Positions 1 through 15,033 of a DNA stretch of 64,000 nt are shown piece by piece; the stretch's first letter is position 1; every line of letters begins with the position of its first letter. Source of the DNA: Galerina marginata (lineage: Eukaryota; Basidiomycota; Agaricomycetes; Agaricales; Galerinaceae); contig JAECYW010000004.1 of assembly GCA_023014335.1 (NCBI GenBank), forward strand, positions 1,922,001-1,986,000, given 5' to 3'. Under the pieces are notes generated by a model. It had not been told where the DNA came from. It searched no databases and saw only the letters and a program-made list of their open reading frames with translations. The translations under genes and the position numbers were made by a program.

Positions 1-3000
1 CCTCGTCTTCTACGACGGTGTCCAAATCAAATCGATTGACGGGTGTGGCGGCACCGCTGGGGGTCTTTTCTTCAGAAGGCACTGTCATCGCCGCTGTCGA
101 GGTCTCGACGAGGTATGCTCGTTTGAGTGCATCCCATAAAGTGGCGTCGGTACGTTGATTAAAAGGGTCGAGATTTGATCGAATAGTACCAGAAACTGTA
201 AACGCAGATAGTTAGGTTTGTGCCGTGTTAGGAGAACATAGATCTTACAAAGGAGCTATAAGAATCTGGTCAGTGAAATTAAATTTATGCAACATATGAA
301 AAACTTACTGGATCCTGAGGAATGATTGCGAGAGCATTCCTTAGGTCGGTAAGACCAATTGCAGATACATCAATGTCATCCAAGACAACAGACCCAGATG
401 TCAATTCAACGACGCGAGACAGGGCTAAAACATTGTCCGAATCAGAATGTAACCATACAGACCCTGACAAATTCACTTTACCTGTCATGATTGAACTCTT
501 CCCAGCGCCAGTTCTGGATGACGACATGATCAGTATGATTGATAACCCGTCACATAAAAACGCTTTACCTTCCGACGATGCCAACCTTCTCGCGAGCATT
601 GATGGTCATCGAAATACCCTTCAGCACCGCAGGAAGCTCTGGGCGGTATTTGAGGACTACGTCCTTCAGCTCAACGCGGCCATTTGCCGGCCATGTTGGC
701 GGTGGGTTGTTCTTTGGTAAATTGTGAGGGGCTTCTTGTTCGATTTCTGTGGCGTAGTGTATAATACGTTCCACTGAGTTCATACTGTTCTCGACCTCCG
801 CAACCTGTCGAATGATCCACCCAAATCTGGCGAAAGAAATTTTCAGGACACCACTCAAAGATTAGGCGGTTATTGATCAGCTTACGCTTGTTGGATACTC
901 ATAACGTATGCTAAAAGCAAACCGGTCTGAGCAGGAGATATAGAGAACCGCGTGCCAACAGTCAGCATCGCCACGATAAATGTCATGCAGGAACCAAGGA
1001 AGTCGAGGCGAAATCCGAGCCAATGCTAAACTGTGTATCAATAAGATTTTGAACAGCAGCAATAAGCCGAACTCGCCTGGTTAGTGACAGTCAACCAGTA
1101 AGCACGATTTTCGATATCAACCCTGTTTTCGTTGTCTTTTCGGAAGCGATCGACTTCTCCGTAGGCACGGATAGTTGCCAATCCTGACAAACTTTCCGAA
1201 AAGTGAGAATATAATGACGACCGCAGTAACGCATCTAAGCATAAAAGAATCGGTTTATTGCCATTTTAAGGAAGAAATCTGTCTTACCTAGGCGCTAAAA
1301 AGAGGTGAACATGTCAGGTTAATAGAAAGGTTTATGACAGGACAAGCCATACCTTGAGTTCTCTCGCGCTCGCCCGGTAGAATGCTGCGATATACGCGTA
1401 TACAATACAAATGAAAAGTATAGCAATCAAGAACCACGGAATGACGATCGAAATGATAATGAAGGCGCCAATTATGGCAGATGAGGTACCCGCGACCATA
1501 CGGAAGGATTCTATTGGTATTCAATGAGTCTGAAATTTCAATCAAAAATAAGAGAACGAACCTCCCAGTGTATTATCGATGGTGTCAATATCTATGACGA
1601 ATGAGATTCGGGACAACAGGAAGATCCAGAGATATTACCTTTTGAGAACCGATTCATGATACGGCCAAGGGGCTAAAAGAAACCGAGGTCGGTGTCATCT
1701 AGTTATCTTCGAATGGGACAAGACTTACTGTAGTTTCAAAGAATGACATGGGGGCATGGAGAACGCGATTGACAGCATTCTGTAATAAATTTGAGTAATC
1801 GCAGATATGGGGAGGCAATAAGCCACACACTCTATGTAGCCGCTGCGACGAGAAGTACGTGAACAAAGCGAAGGTGGCCCCCATTATAAATGTTCCAATG
1901 ACATTCGCTACTCCCAAGGCACCGTATAAGCCCATCTGATGCCGAGATATAAATTAGGAGGGAAGTTGGGATACATAGAAAAGGACATACGTAAAACCCT
2001 TGAGGTTGATGCCATTTACTTTGAGAAGCTAAACAGATGCATTTACCCAAACATATTCAAGTGACGTACTTTTCTTGCCACCAAACCAACCTGTTTATTT
2101 CGATCGGATTCTTGTTCAGACAGAAAAAGAAAGAATGAGACAAACCAGTAAGAGGATAGCACGGTGGCACCATTTAAGAAGACCAGCGCGAGTATAAGGA
2201 CCGGCAGCAGTATTTCCCCATGGCCAGACTTGGCATAATTTTTGTAGACTTGCCAGGTAACAGCACCGGTGTTTCGTTCCTCAACTTGCATTAGGCCGGC
2301 GCCAGCTACCGCATTCCGCATCTTCTTTTCCTTCTCGTCCTCAACATTCGGTGTATCTTTCCCTTCAACCTTGTCCTCTTCGTCGTTTTTCTCTGACGTC
2401 CCAAATTCCTTGACAAATTGGGCAAAAGCGTTTCCATGGGCCATAAGCTGCTGATAAGTCCCTTGTTCTGCCATTCGGCCATCATCCATCACATAGATGT
2501 AGTCAACATGAGGCAGGAAATGAAGGGCATGCGTGACGAGAATTCGAGTCTTTCCGGACTCGCTGTTCAGCAGCACGTTCTGGAAGACTGCCTTGCCAAC
2601 ATGAGCATCAAGGGCAGAGAGCGGGTCCTTTCGACGACACGTCAGTGGCAACTTTTTTGAAGACTGAAGGAAGACATACATCAAATATTTGGATATCAGT
2701 ATCGCAATAAATCGCTCGACATATGTTGACACGTTGTTTTTGTCCACCCGAGAGCGAGATTCCCTTTTCTCCGACCTCCGTTAAATCGCCGTTGGGAAGC
2801 ATCTCAAGATCAGGTCCAAGACAAGAATCCTGTATAGCTTTCCAGTATCGTTCTTCTTCGAATGGGCGTCCAAAGCAAACGTTCTCCCGGATAGTCGCAT
2901 TCTATGAACACAAAAATCAGCCAATTGTTTCCTCACGATTGGAAATCTACAAACCTGGATCCAAGCAGTCTGAGGACAGTATGCCACACTTCCGCCGAAC

Positions 3001-5109
3001 ACAACAGTCCCAGAGGTTTGCCTCATTTCGCCGATTATGCCCTGCAACAAACTCGACTTCCCGGACCCAACAGAGCCAACGAAAGCCACCAATTGTCCTC
3101 TTGGGATGCTCAGGGTTATGTCAGTCATCCTAAATACATTTTCCTCGGCGTTGACTGCCTTTTCATCGGCTTCAGTTTTGTCCGAGTCCGCGTCGGCAAC
3201 TTTCTTTGTCTGTGTCTTTGATTTAGATGACCGTTTTGGTCCGTAGCTGTTCTTGCCTTTGGCCTTTTCACCCTCGTCATGGGGCGGGGGCGCGTCCCAG
3301 GTGAAGGAAGCAGCTTTGACTTCGATTCCAGCTTCCAGGTTTCCTTCTGTTTCATGAGTAGATTCGAGCAAGTCGGCTTCGAAGACTTCTTGCAGACGCA
3401 TCGTTGCATTTTTGGCATCGGCAGTGGAACTGATAGCCACCGCTAAAGAAAAAAAAAATCAGTTTTCCATCGACTTCAAAAATAAGTCGGACGAACGCAA
3501 AAACATTAGAGGTAAGCGAAGAAGATTGAACAGCGTCAGTGAGGTGAAAATAACGGATGGATCCAGGGCATGTCCAGTAGCTGAGTAGGTGACGAAGGCT
3601 ATGACAGCCGCAATTGTTGGCATACTCAACGCGAGAGCGCTATTGGCAGATCTCAGAAGCAGAAGGGCGCGGATTTTCCTATTTCCATCAGAAATTAGCG
3701 TCTTTGTGAAGAGCCTCGTAGATATGCACTTACGCCATCTCCTTTTTCCTGTACTCTGTTATTCTTGCAAGCAGCGGCACTTCCCATGCGAAATACTTGA
3801 TGATCTTTATGCCTCCTAAGAGCTCTTGCAGAAGTTTAACGCGCTTGTCTGTCCACTGCATGGTTTGCCCCCGAAGTGCGAAATACCGCTTGACGATGAA
3901 AGTCTGTAGGGGTGTAGCGAGGAAGAAGAACGCAAAACCAGCGAGTGCAGAAGGCCCAAGGTTTACAATGAGCAAGGCAAGGCAGACTCCCAGCTGGATA
4001 GGAGCCGTCCAGGACTAATAAAAAATAACCGTTTAGAGAGCGTCAGTATGGTAACAGAGTGCTCGAAGAAGTGCGTACAGCATGAAAGAAACCGGCGCAG
4101 AAGTCGATCCGCGATACATCTGTTGATATATGATTCACGAGTTTACCGTTCGTCAAAGTAGACCTTGCGCGTGAGCTAAGCTTGAGAGAACGGTCATAAA
4201 TGGCTGTGATGAGTCCTCCACGTATCAAGACACCGGTAGAAGCGCTGCGATAGAAAAAGTGTTGTGTGCACAATGAAGCAAGGACTTGCATGGTGAGAAG
4301 TACGAAGGTCAGCCCTATTCCTTTACCAATGCTTGGAACGGGTAAACCGAATTTGTGGCCGTAATAAGACTCGGAGGCGAAAGTAATGATTGCCTGAATA
4401 AATAAGAAATCAGCCAAGTAAATTTTGAGAGAAGTGATCGATTTACCTTCATTACTAGAGGGCTCGTAACTTGAGCGGTATCGCCCACAAGTTTAAGAAG
4501 ACCCGCCGACCAGAACCACCACTTTACACTGTCGTTCATTGCCCAGACGAGGCTCGCCTTCTTCTTGCCAGTGTTTCCCCTCCACTCAGCTTCTCTCTCC
4601 TTCCGGACCCCCTTTATTGACCACCAAATCCCCTTGAAGCCAGGGCTCACCTTCCCATTCGCAAGTCGCTGATTATATTCGTCCGCGTCTTTGACGCGAC
4701 GATCCAGAGACTCCAAAATAAGATTAGCCACATGAGCTGCACTGCGATCTGGTTGGAGTTTCCAAAGGTCGACTGCCTCAAGGGGACGACCATATCCCAA
4801 GGTTAAAAGGGGAGATATCCACTGAAAGGTAATACGGCTAAGTAGACTGGCTGTAGCCTCTGGCGTAAGGGGAGCATCGTCGAGAGAATGGAGGGGCAGT
4901 GGTGGTACGTCCGTAGTAGTAAACGGTATACGTTGCCACCTGCAGAAAGAAAAAGTAAATATAGGGTCAACGGGCAAAAATATGAAATGATTCCTATACC
5001 ATGGTCGTGTATGCGTTCTGAGCTGCGCAGGTTCCTGGGCTTCAAGATCTCGCTTTCCTTTTCCAACACTGGCGGAATCGCGACTAGCGATACTTGTTGA
5101 CTTGGCCAT
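1..5109 (-). CDS. ABCC-type multidrug transporter, Yor1-like (3' end outside window)
   Basis: ATP-binding cassette exporter of the MRP/ABCC group, laid out TMD1-NBD1-TMD2-NBD2 with no N-terminal TMD0, like yeast oligomycin-resistance protein Yor1. Such proteins export drugs or organic anions, usually at the plasma membrane. The start is the ATG complementary to 5107-5109. NBD1 has Walker [10 protein letters not shown] (about 3050), signature LSGGQKQR (about 2745) and, after removing a roughly 50-nt intron near 2640-2690, Walker B IFDDPLSALD and the H-loop VTHAL. NBD2 Walker [10 protein letters not shown] is restored by removing an intron near 515-570; its Q-loop IIPQDP lies near 305. More than ten short introns interrupt the gene. 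The reading frame leaves the window at base 1 before the NBD2 signature, so integrity of the second ATP site is unknown. The substrate cannot be inferred. Confidence 0.9.
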
Positions 5110-7212
5110 CGAGAAGGAGAAACCAAAGCACCATCAAGCCTACTGGCTTCCTTATATCAAGGTTCCTTGAATTTCTGTCAACAGAGAAACATGACCCTGG
5201 CGATGACTCGAGCCTGCGGACTGCCGAACCGAAACGTATTCGCACTATCAGAGGTCCTCGACTCGTAGTTAGCATGCTTCCCGTAGATTAGTACTCGTGA
5301 TACAGATCGGCACAGGATATTAAGCGCCGAGTCTGTGGCAATTGCGAATCAATTCAGTTAACTATACGAGACCGATGGAGGCCCAAATCTGGTGGCAGAC
5401 ATAAGGAGGTGAAGACGGAACGGGGCCTAAATAGGAGTGGACCGTTTGACAGCCTTTCACGCGTTTAGCCCTGCCCTTAACAGAAAGCTATTAATAGCTA
5501 TGCGCGCGACGCGTGTCCATTCGGCACGGAATCTATTGCTCAAACGATTTGACTGCTGCTTTACACTTTGAACAGTCCTTCGTTGTTGCGCACACGTATT
5601 CCACTGGCAATGAGAACGAATCGATGGTCGCGCAGTTAACAAATGAGAAACGTGCTTGAAGTTAAGCCTAGACCATTCAGACATTACGGTCACTTTTTCA
5701 TTTGCCAGCCTGGACTTACCGGGATGGGGATAATTTATGTATGTCATTCACTACTGGGGCCGGATTATTTTGACGAGAGTCAAAAGGTCTAGGCACAGCG
5801 CTTGAGTTTTGCTATCACACTTTGCCGTCTCGTGTACCCCTCAATTACGAGAGCAAAACGCATTAGCAAAATCCAAGCGCTCTGACTCACCTTTTGACCA
5901 CTGGCAAAATTTTCCCACCTCAGTAGTCATTGTCTAGTCATTGTCACACACGCAGAGCCGGCATAAACGCAACATAAACGCCATCCATTATTTTCAAAAT
6001 ATTGACCGCTCCATACCCATTGCATCATGAACCGAAGTTCCATAGTCTTCTATCTTCTCAAGAGTTAATTGCTACATAAGGATCAATGTCATAGTCGAAT
6101 GTTCTATGTTATTTCAGCAGTGTGCCCTCGACTGCTCTATCGAGACACAGGTGCTGGATACGTAATGATTTCTGGTTATGGGCAGGCGTAGACTGGAGTT
6201 CTGTCTGGGTCTACTGGCATACGTATGTCGTCGGCATGCATCGAATAGATGGAACATGGAATGCGTTGATTTCGTCGATCCACGCATGAACTTCGCACTC
6301 ACGGCCTGAGAGAGCATGTCCATTCTCAGTCATTTGTGTCATTCACGACACACCCCATCTCCAGGACGGACGGCTGGAATCCTTCCAGCAACTATTGTTT
6401 CAAACAGTATTTCGAAGCTGGGTGCATATATCCAATCACTGCAGCCTCACAAAATTCCGCGCGACCCAGAACACTGATCCTGACCCATAGTCGTTCAAGA
6501 GGTTTTGCAATTCCATAGGGGTATCAATCAGTCATTTTGGAAGTTACGAAAAGGTTCACTGACTTTTCCCCATTGAAGGGGGATGTCTTGGTTATCTTAG
6601 CTTACACTAATGCCACTCCAGCTCTGGACGGTCGAGACGTGAGTCAATAGCAAAACGCAGTCATTCATAGACTTGATCGACTTGAAGTTGTCCAAAGGTC
6701 GAGACTCGAATGTGCTCCTCGAAGGAGAACACTTTAAGTGTATTGGTCGACAGCCTAGTGGGATTATGTAGCATGGCGCGCATTGGAAACACCTAGGTTC
6801 TTCTGAATAACCAGGGGCAAGTAACAAATTTTAAATTTGCGCAGGCGGTGGCCATAGTGGACGTCAAGTGGACGTCGGACTAGAAAACTGTCGTGCAATA
6901 GCCTCCATTTCTAGGAATGAGCCTAACGCCAAAGAAATCTAGAAGTTATTTGAATGCGAAAGCGCGCCGACTCAAACCAGTTGATTGTTGCAAGCAATGT
7001 ATGCATTGCATTTGCGGACTACTGGACAGGGTCGCGACTCGAGTCAGACGCTCCATGAAGTTTGTTTGCTGATCGTGGCTGAGCCAAACAATCGTGACTT
7101 GATCGCGTCGAAGTCTGCCACTTGGACTCGGAGGATGGCTGATGTGACCTCTCAGCTCTGACCTATCCCAGTGCTTCAGAAAATCATCTCCGCCGTGGGG
7201 TTTCATAGCGAC
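5110..7212. other. Gene-free intergenic stretch between divergent ABCC and ATG17 genes
   Basis: About 2.1 kb upstream of both flanking genes. Only short, overlapping ORFs without recognisable motifs occur. Small direct repeats are visible: TAGTCATTGTC twice near 5920-5945 and GTGGACGTC twice near 6857-6880. It presumably holds both promoters; I see no gene. Confidence 0.6.
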
Positions 7213-9373
7213 ATGTCCCTCCCCAAATCCATGGCGAATAGCCCACCCTCTCCTGGGCAACTGGCGACACCGATTATGACCACAAACAACCTGAACCAGC
7301 CTCACCTGGTTTCTCTCGTCCTTCAATCAAAGAAAGCTCTTGTGCACGGAGAACAGCTCTGTACAAGAGCGCACACAACTTCGAACGCATCCGCTCAAGC
7401 AGCGGTTGATGTTTTGGCGCTGGATGCGAAGGTCAGATGGGTCGTTGACGCAGTCGTAGAACAGCTGCGAGTATGTCTTTTCACCTCATACAACATGCGC
7501 GCTTGTTTCATGTTTAACGTGAGTGGTTGTAGCTAGCTGCAAACGTGGCCAGAACTATCGAGGAGAAACGCGCACAGATAGGCAAACGCGTCTGGGTAAG
7601 TCTATCTAGTACCATTTCTCAAAGATATTATATTTAAAATTTTCAAAAGGAATGGGACACTGACCGCACGAAACATACAGACGCGCTCGACGATATTCTC
7701 GAGTCCCTTGGTGCACAAGTTGTGCCTCCCGACTTCCACCAGAGTTCCTCGGATTCCTCTCTCTTCGGGAGTCAACACTCTGCTGATCTGGAGCCTAACC
7801 AAGAGAATTTCAGTTCTATACATACGGGACTGATGAGCCCAAAAAGCTACAGCCCTAGTAATGGTAATGCGAGTGGCAGCCTTAAACACCTCCCTCCAAC
7901 CTCCATGTCCCCCATCTCACCCTCTGCTACTATCCGCAGAAACGGCTCCATGCGCCAGACGGAAAGTTCTGGTACCGATTCTACCCCGCGAGGGACCATC
8001 AGAGCGAAGGGAAAGTCTCGAAATCCCCGTAGCGAAGATCAAAGCAATAGAAAAGATGACAGGAAATGCTGGAAGACATTGCGCGACTTTGTGGATGACC
8101 AAGCCATTGAGACCATTCTGGAAACTATTGAGAGCGATCGGTCTGCGCTAGATGTATGGTATTTCATTGTTACTCTCGATTTGCAAGCCTCGAATTATTA
8201 AATAACTGTCAGGACATTCTCAACAAAACAGATGAATATCCAGAAACTCTGACACGGACAATTAACTCTATTCATTCTGCCTTGCCCTTCCCAGACCAAG
8301 GAGATCCTAGAGCACTCAAACATGTACAGGAAATTGTCATTGACCAAGAGCGCCTCGTTAATACCATGGCGACTCTTCTGGAGAATCTGGCAAGTCACTA
8401 CGATGGGATGGCCAGCGCTTTAAAGGACACCGAGAACGGAGAAGTGTTCACTGATGAGGATTTACAAAGTATAATAAACTGTTGTTGTTGTCTCCTCAAT
8501 TGCTAATCTCAAGTTATGCTCAGTCATGAACAGGGACACGGAGGAACTACCAGTTATTATGAAGGAACTAGAGGAGAGTATGGATGCCATTGAGTCATAT
8601 CAGTATGTTTTTGGCTTTCTCAGTCTGTCCTGTTGCTCACGGGTTTTGTGGCCGTAGTACTCAGCTACATACCATGAAAGACGGCCTTCAGAAAGATCTT
8701 GAACACTTGGCGAATGTTTTAGATGACTTAGACGAGCTGGGTGAAATAATGGGCGAGATGCTTCAAACCCAGGACACTGTTGAAGTGCGAAATCTTTGTT
8801 TGTGTATGTCTATATGCTTGCTCACTGCTCGTAGGCCCAAGCGGAGGAAGAGTTGAAAGAATTACAAAAACACTTGGATCCGCTTAAAGAGCTTCACGGG
8901 CAATTTGTTGCTTATCGAATGGCTTTCAATAAGCTATTAATTGAAATGGAACGAAGAAGACAGTACAGAGAAGCTGCGGAGAATATCGTACGGGGAATGA
9001 TGAAGCAGCTGGATTCTATGACTGAAGGTGGGGATCTGCTTTTCCTTGGGAAGACGCCTCCAATTTTTCACGAAACTTACCTATTTTATATATCTGAAGA
9101 GGAAAACCGCGTCAGAAATCATTTCAATGACGAATATGGCACAAATTTACCCTTGGACCTCTGTCTCTGTGTTTCCAACTCTCCAACGAGGTGGGAGATT
9201 GTTCCTTGGGAAGGCTCCACGCCAGAGGTGCTGCCTCTGATAGCCAGTGATCTCCTCGCGGAGGTGAGTGATGATAAACTCATGTTGCCTTGTGTGCCAG
9301 CTCATACTGACTTGATCAGGCAAGGAACCGAGTTGAATATTCTGATGGACCACTTGGAGGAGAAAGCTTGTAA
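7213..9373 (+). CDS. ATG17: Autophagy scaffold protein Atg17
   Basis: Scaffold of the Atg1 kinase complex that organises the pre-autophagosomal site with Atg13. It is recognised from the conserved N-terminal helix (LVSLVLQSKKALVHGEQLC, then DVLALDAKVRWV), the long helical coiled-coil body and the C-terminal basidiomycete block around SPTRWEIVPWEG. A Ser/Pro-rich insertion (about 7740-8020) interrupts the helices. The start ATG at 7213 is the first in frame before the conserved helix. About seven short introns are needed, for example near 7470-7534, 7597-7649, 8153-8214, 8786-8834 and 9263-9320. The last, with donor GTGAGT and acceptor ATCAG, gives an end LLAEARNRVEYS and a stop at 9371-9373; without it the frame would read through to 9377. 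It lies 191 bp ahead of ARP3 on the same strand. Confidence 0.85.
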
Positions 9374-9564
9374 CTAGATTGACATTAACATCTATGCTAT
9401 GTACTCTACACTTAGGTTTATGTATGCACCAGTCTCTTGCTTCCGAAGGAAGGAATATAATGTGGCTGTGCTGGTGTTGTTTGCATCAGGGGGGCTGGAA
9501 CCAAAGTAATCTTGACCCTAATCCGCCTACCGTAGCGCGCAGCTACTCATCATACTTATTGACC

Positions 9565-11319
9565 ATGTCTGTCCTCGCCCCCATCATCTGCGATAATGGT
9601 ACTGGGTACTCGAAAGTAGGGTACGTACTTGTATTCATGCCAGGAGGGAGTGAAGGCTCATAATTATCATAAAGCTTTGCAGGGAATTCTGATCCTTCAT
9701 TGTGGGTTCATCTAACAGGCGCATCCCATATATGTCGTTAGGCTAACTTCGGGACCACCCACGATCTAGTGTCTTCCCCACCGCAATTGCGACGCGTGGA
9801 TCTTCTTCTCAATCGTCTCGCGCGCCGGCTGTTCCGAGCAAACCAGGTCACCTTGCATCCAAACGAGGGGTAGAAGATCTCGATTTCTTCATCGGGGATG
9901 AAGCACTTGCGAACGCGAAAACCCCTGGATATGGGGTGCACTATCCCATCCGACACGGTATGATTGACAACTGGGATCACATGGAACGCTATTGGGAGCA
10001 GACGATCTTCAAGTATCTGCGTGCAGAGCCAGAAGATCATTACTTCCTCCTCGTGCGTAGTCCACCGTTGGGGCCATCGACTGCGCTCACTCATGACTCG
10101 CTCTTAACAGACCGAACCACCTCTCAACCCTCCCGAGAACAGAGAACAAACTGCCGAAATCTTTTTCGAGTCTTTCAACATCAAGGGCTTGTATATTGCT
10201 GTGCAGGCCGTGCTCGCGCTCGCTGCTTCCTGGTCTTCCAACCGCGTCACTGATCGTACACTCACTGGCACTGTCATCGACTCCGGAGACGGTGTCACCC
10301 ACGTTATTCCCTGCGCTGAGGGTTATGTCATCGGAAGTGCGATCAAACACATTCCCATCGCCGGCCGCGATATCTCGCAGTTCGTACTGAACCTTTTGCG
10401 AGAACGAGGAGAAATGGCAGCAGTTCCTCCTGAAGACCAGTTGAGGGTTGCCAGCAAGGTGAAAGAGAATTACAGCTATGTCTGCCAGGACATCGTCAGG
10501 GAGTTCAGGAAGTATGATGAAGAACCCCTGAAATACTTTGAACGATACGAAGGCGAACACAGTGTCACAGGAAGGGTAAGCCTGCTTAGTATCCCAGTCC
10601 ACAATTTTATCCTAAAGATCGACTTAGAAATACGGCGTTGACGTTGGCTATGAGCGTTTCCTCGCCCCAGAGATTTTTTTCAACCCAGAGATCTATTCGT
10701 CCGACTTCCTGACCCCCCTTCCCGAAATTGTCGACGATGTCATCCAACAGTCACCCATTGACGTCCGTCGTGGGTTGTACAAGGCATGTTAAGACCCTTC
10801 TCCAGGCTTTTTCACACTCTGATCAATTAAATCCAGAACATCGTTCTTTCAGGAGGATCCACCATGTTCCAGCACTTCGGGAACCGTCTCAAGCGAGACT
10901 TGAAACAGCTGGTCGATCGCAGGCTAGATGCAAGCATGGTGGCGAGTGGCAGCGTTCTGAAGGTAGACTAAGTCCGAATCTCCATCTTGTTCCTTGAAAA
11001 ACTCATCCGGCTCTGCAGTCGTCCGGTGTGGAAGTTGACGTCATCTCTCACAAGCGTCAGCGGTTCGTTTTCTTATTCGCGAATGTTTTATGTGGTTTGA
11101 TATTGACATGGACTCGTTCAATAGTTACGCAGTGTGGTTCGGTGGCTCTCTTCTCGCGTCTCTGGTAAGTAAACTGGTTCAATGCAATTCCTGCTTCATT
11201 CAGGCTTACGTTCCCTTTTAAAGCCCGACTTCTACACTTCCTGTCATACCAAGGCACAATACGACGAGGTTGGCCCCAGTATCTGCAGACGGTACCAAAT
11301 CTTCGGCAGCTCTACATAA
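9565..11319 (+). CDS. ARP3: Actin-related protein 3 (Arp2/3 complex)
   Basis: Actin-fold ATPase subunit that, with Arp2, forms the template for branched actin filaments at endocytic patches and hyphal tips. The N-terminus has the nucleotide-binding [18 protein letters not shown] once the first intron (about 9620-9717) is removed. Further Arp3 blocks are [60 protein letters not shown] and the C-terminal [11 protein letters not shown], ending RYQIFGSST. Other introns lie near 10052-10109, 10576-10628, 10783-10853, 10961-11018, 11061-11124 and 11166-11222. All conserved segments are present, so the gene looks intact. Start ATG at 9565, stop TAA at 11317. It converges with the SelO gene, whose stop is 232 bp away. 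Confidence 0.95.
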
Positions 11320-11551
11320 AGATAGTACAGAAACCTGTAACAGCCCTAAACCTCAATAGCATGCCATTAGTTTTTTTTTCATGCCTATACCTTACGGGAA
11401 TTTATAACGCTCTTTGCAATTCAAGAAAATATCTTGTGCCTAATTCTGGACTGGTAAGAAAGTGAAAATAGCCTTTTGGTAACTTGGGTTTCCAAGTAAT
11501 GTAAGTACATGTTGAATAATTCCCTCCATTATTCGGAGTTCAAGTCTGCCT

Positions 11552-14175
<2,624 letters not shown>

Positions 14176-15033
14176 GGTGTGTCTGAACAGTCTCATGCAC
14201 TGGCAACTGCATTGGAGAGCGATTACTGATTGGTGGAAGACGTCATTGGTAAGGTGGTCACGCACCATCACTTTAGGAGTCACGCATGGAATATGAAAAA
14301 TCCCGATATTCCACACATCCACCGCTGAGCTTCTGTCCCTTACTTATTCTAGGCAATCTGTCCCTTCCAACTGCCAATAATACACTTGCCCGCCTTATGA
14401 CTTGTGCAAGAGAACCCTGGTCCCTGGTCTGCCCACCGAACAAGCCAGGACAAACTCATCCGGAATATCATCCTATATCATCCGTGACCATGGCCTAATC
14501 GCTCTCAGCACCAGAACAATACCCTATGTGTGTGAGCTTATCTGAGCTTATGCTCTGTCACTGAGCGCGCTTTGACTGTCGAGTTGCCTGGAACAACGAG
14601 GATGGGCGTCACATGATTACTTGTCCGACGCGCGCTTAGTCCTCGAATACCATAAGTGGAACCCCGTCCGCGTTTTTGTTTGTTTTTTTCCCCTTTATCT
14701 CCCAAGAAACCTGTTTCCTCCCGTTTTCTGGTGAATAAAACAATTGCCCACGGGCCTCCTTGTCTAAAACTCCGTCGGTTTCCCCAAAATGGTCGAGTTT
14801 TACCCCCTCGCCACTCCCCATCAAAATTGCTGTACAATCTTGAAAGACTACCAGGCCATACACTGACAAACAGGATACTTAACCCTCCTGACTCCTCCAC
14901 AGCATTTCCCAGATCGTTATCTTCTTCCACTTGTCCAGGTTCTCAGAACGGAGAGAACTCAGAGCTGCTGTACGTTGGAAATCATTCGACTAAATAGCAA
15001 TCCTGATTCGAAGGCGGGCATCGTCTTCTAGAT
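14176..15033. other. Divergent promoter region between SelO and the long disordered protein gene
   Basis: About 860 bp. Short ORFs on both strands (near 14538-14997) overlap one another and show no family signature, so I read them as chance. A pyrimidine-rich stretch near 14680-14710 and CT-rich sequence toward 14900 fit a fungal promoter or 5' UTR. No gene is supported. Confidence 0.5.

Noticed and set aside
5459..5512. Two ACGCGT boxes in the ABCC-ATG17 spacer
   Set aside because: Widely spaced, not phased and far from either start codon; likely background.
10087..10602. 171-codon open frame antisense to ARP3
   Set aside because: Opposes a fully conserved ARP3 exon and has no motifs.
14538..14997. 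Opposed ORFs of 113-130 codons upstream of the disordered-protein gene
   Set aside because: They overlap each other on both strands in promoter-like sequence and show no recognisable domain.
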